Source of the DNA: Pseudomonas sp. ADAK13 | GTDB lineage: Bacteria; Pseudomonadota; Gammaproteobacteria; Pseudomonadales; Pseudomonadaceae | Length of the DNA: 64,000 bases | Assembly: GCF_012935715.1 (NCBI RefSeq) | Contig: NZ_CP052860.1 | Location: 744,001 to 808,000, forward strand | Reading direction: 5' to 3' | Shown here: positions 62,718 through 64,000 of the stretch, piece after piece | Numbering within the stretch: position 1 is the first letter of the stretch | Layout: each line of letters opens with the position of its first letter | Program-made: the position numbers and the translations under genes | The notes under the pieces: generated by a model | What the model was told of the DNA's origin: nothing | The model's input: the letters and a program-made list of their open reading frames with translations, nothing else | The model's database searches: none

Positions 62718-63764
62718 ATGTCCGACCGCCTGACCCTGCTGCGTCCCGACGACTGGCATATTCATCTTCGCGATGGTGCTGCGTTGCCCCAAACCGTGGC
62801 CGATGTAGCGCGCACGTTTGGCCGCGCCATCATCATGCCTAACCTGGTACCTCCGGTGCGTAACGCCGCGGAAGCCGATGCCTATCGCCAGCGCATTCTT
62901 GCTGCACGACCGGCCGGCAGCCGCTTTGAACCGTTGATGGTGCTGTACCTGACCGACCGCACCCAGCCCGAAGAAATTCGCCATGCCAAGGCCAGCGGTT
63001 TCGTGCACGCCGCCAAGCTGTACCCGGCCGGTGCGACCACCAACTCCGATTCCGGCGTAACCAGTATCGACAAGATTCTGCCGGCCATCGAAGCCATGGC
63101 GGAAGTCGGCATGCCGTTGCTGATCCACGGTGAAGTCACCCGTGGCGATGTCGATGTATTCGATCGTGAAAAGATCTTCATCGACGAGCACATGCGCCGC
63201 GTGGTGGAGTTGTTCCCGACCCTCAAGGTCGTGTTCGAGCACATCACCACCGCCGATGCCGTGCAGTTCGTCACCGAGGCTTCGGCTAACGTCGGCGCGA
63301 CCATCACCGCGCATCACCTGTTGTACAACCGCAACCACATGCTGGTGGGCGGGATTCGGCCGCACTTCTATTGCCTGCCGATTCTCAAGCGCAACACGCA
63401 CCAGGTGGCGCTGCTGGATGCCGCCACCAGTGGCAGCGAGAAATTTTTCCTCGGTACCGACTCCGCGCCCCACGCCCAACACGCCAAAGAAGCAGCGTGC
63501 GGTTGTGCCGGTTGCTACACCGCCTATGCGGCGATCGAGTTGTATGCCGAAGCGTTCGAACAACGCAACGCGCTGGACAAGCTTGAAGCGTTCGCCAGCC
63601 TCAACGGCCCGCGTTTCTATGGCCTGCCGGCGAATACCGACCGCATTACCCTGGTCCGTGAAGACTGGACCGCCCCCACCAGCCTGCCGTTTGGCGAGCT
63701 GACCGTTATCCCGCTGCGCGCCGGTGAAACACTGCGCTGGCGCCTGCTGGAGGAACACCCGTGA
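62718..63764 (+). CDS. pyrC: Dihydroorotase
   Basis: 348 residues, type II PyrC of pyrimidine synthesis. Zinc-binding [11 protein letters not shown] near residue 12-20, carbamylated Lys in [17 protein letters not shown] and [11 protein letters not shown] histidines, and GTDSAPH with the catalytic Asp. Start at [10 protein letters not shown]. The stop overlaps the rnt start codon. Confidence 0.97.
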   Translation: MSDRLTLLRPDDWHIHLRDGAALPQTVADVARTFGRAIIMPNLVPPVRNAAEADAYRQRILAARPAGSRFEPLMVLYLTDRTQPEEIRHAKASGFVHAAKLYPAGATTNSDSGVTSIDKILPAIEAMAEVGMPLLIHGEVTRGDVDVFDREKIFIDEHMRRVVELFPTLKVVFEHITTADAVQFVTEASANVGATITAHHLLYNRNHMLVGGIRPHFYCLPILKRNTHQVALLDAATSGSEKFFLGTDSAPHAQHAKEAACGCAGCYTAYAAIELYAEAFEQRNALDKLEAFASLNGPRFYGLPANTDRITLVREDWTAPTSLPFGELTVIPLRAGETLRWRLLEEHP

Positions 63765-64000
63765 GTGAAGACCATTACGACGACGACCAGGAACACGGCG
63801 GCGGTGGTGGCGGTTCCCGTCACCCGATGGCCGAGCGGTTCCGTGGCTACCTCCCGGTCGTTATCGACGTAGAAACCGGCGGCTTCAATTGCGCCACTGA
63901 CGCATTGCTGGAAATCGCCGCCACGACCATCGGCATGGATGAACAGGGTTTCGTGTTCCCGGAACACACCCATTTCTTCCGCGTCGAGCCGTTCGAAGGC
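63761..64000 (+). CDS. rnt: Ribonuclease T (5' part, cut by window end)
   Basis: First 80 residues of the DEDD exonuclease that matures tRNA and other 3' ends. GTG start overlapping pyrC by four bases. The Exo I motif [20 protein letters not shown] supplies the first Asp and Glu of the DEDD set; [12 protein letters not shown] precedes it as in other Pseudomonas RNase T. Confidence 0.93.
   Translation, partial: MSEDHYDDDQEHGGGGGGSRHPMAERFRGYLPVVIDVETGGFNCATDALLEIAATTIGMDEQGFVFPEHTHFFRVEPFEG

Overview
The window is a chromosome segment of a fluorescent Pseudomonas, most likely the P. fluorescens group. Evidence: high-GC coding with Pseudomonas-type gene neighbourhoods (mprF with its alanyl-PG hydrolase partner, fprA/finR, erdR/dgkA, recA/recX/cinA, mutS/fdxA/rsmZ, argG/motY/pyrC/rnt), REP palindromes of the P. 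fluorescens type, and a tailocin locus at the mutS-cinA site where this group carries R-type tailocins. Species assignment is inference.

Layout. 1-20.6 kb is core genome: dinB with a LexA box, two identical initiator tRNA genes, mprF and its hydrolase, kup, rimO, small RNA-modification and acetyltransferase genes, fprA/finR, dgkA/erdR, a DTW-domain protein, a secreted QS-regulated factor homologue, a LOG protein, recX, recA (LexA box) and cinA. 20.6-46.0 kb is a bacteriocin-like tail locus without capsid, terminase, integrase or replication genes. Read in its direction of transcription (leftward) it holds: a self-cleaving CI/PrtR-like repressor, an operator array over a strong promoter, a roughly 400-nt leader with tandem repeats, a holin, a complete P2-type contractile tail set, a complete Mu-type contractile tail set, a GH19 endolysin and a nested Rz/Rz1 spanin pair. 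Both tail sets carry a -1 frameshift site (TTTTTTA and TTTTTTC) in the tail-assembly chaperone. Several intrinsic-terminator-like hairpins lie across the path of the transcript.

46.2-64 kb is core again: mutS, fdxA, the sRNA gene rsmZ with its GacA activating site, the Fe-S carrier ATPase mrp, metG, an unusual rnf cluster (A, B, D, G, E; no rnfC, and with intramembrane cysteine ligands replaced), nth, a small acidic protein, an IS3-family element, a LuxR-type response regulator, argG, motY, pyrC and the start of rnt.

Working together: DNA damage would activate RecA, which would relieve LexA at dinB and recA and cleave the tailocin repressor. The repressor then leaves the operators, the long leftward transcript makes two different contractile particles plus holin, endolysin and spanins, and the cell lyses. 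No clear terminator separates the tailocin from cinA-recA-recX on the same strand, so induction may also feed the SOS genes. The points I consider most worth following are the leader repeats with the terminator-punctuated tailocin operon, and the stripped-down Rnf complex.
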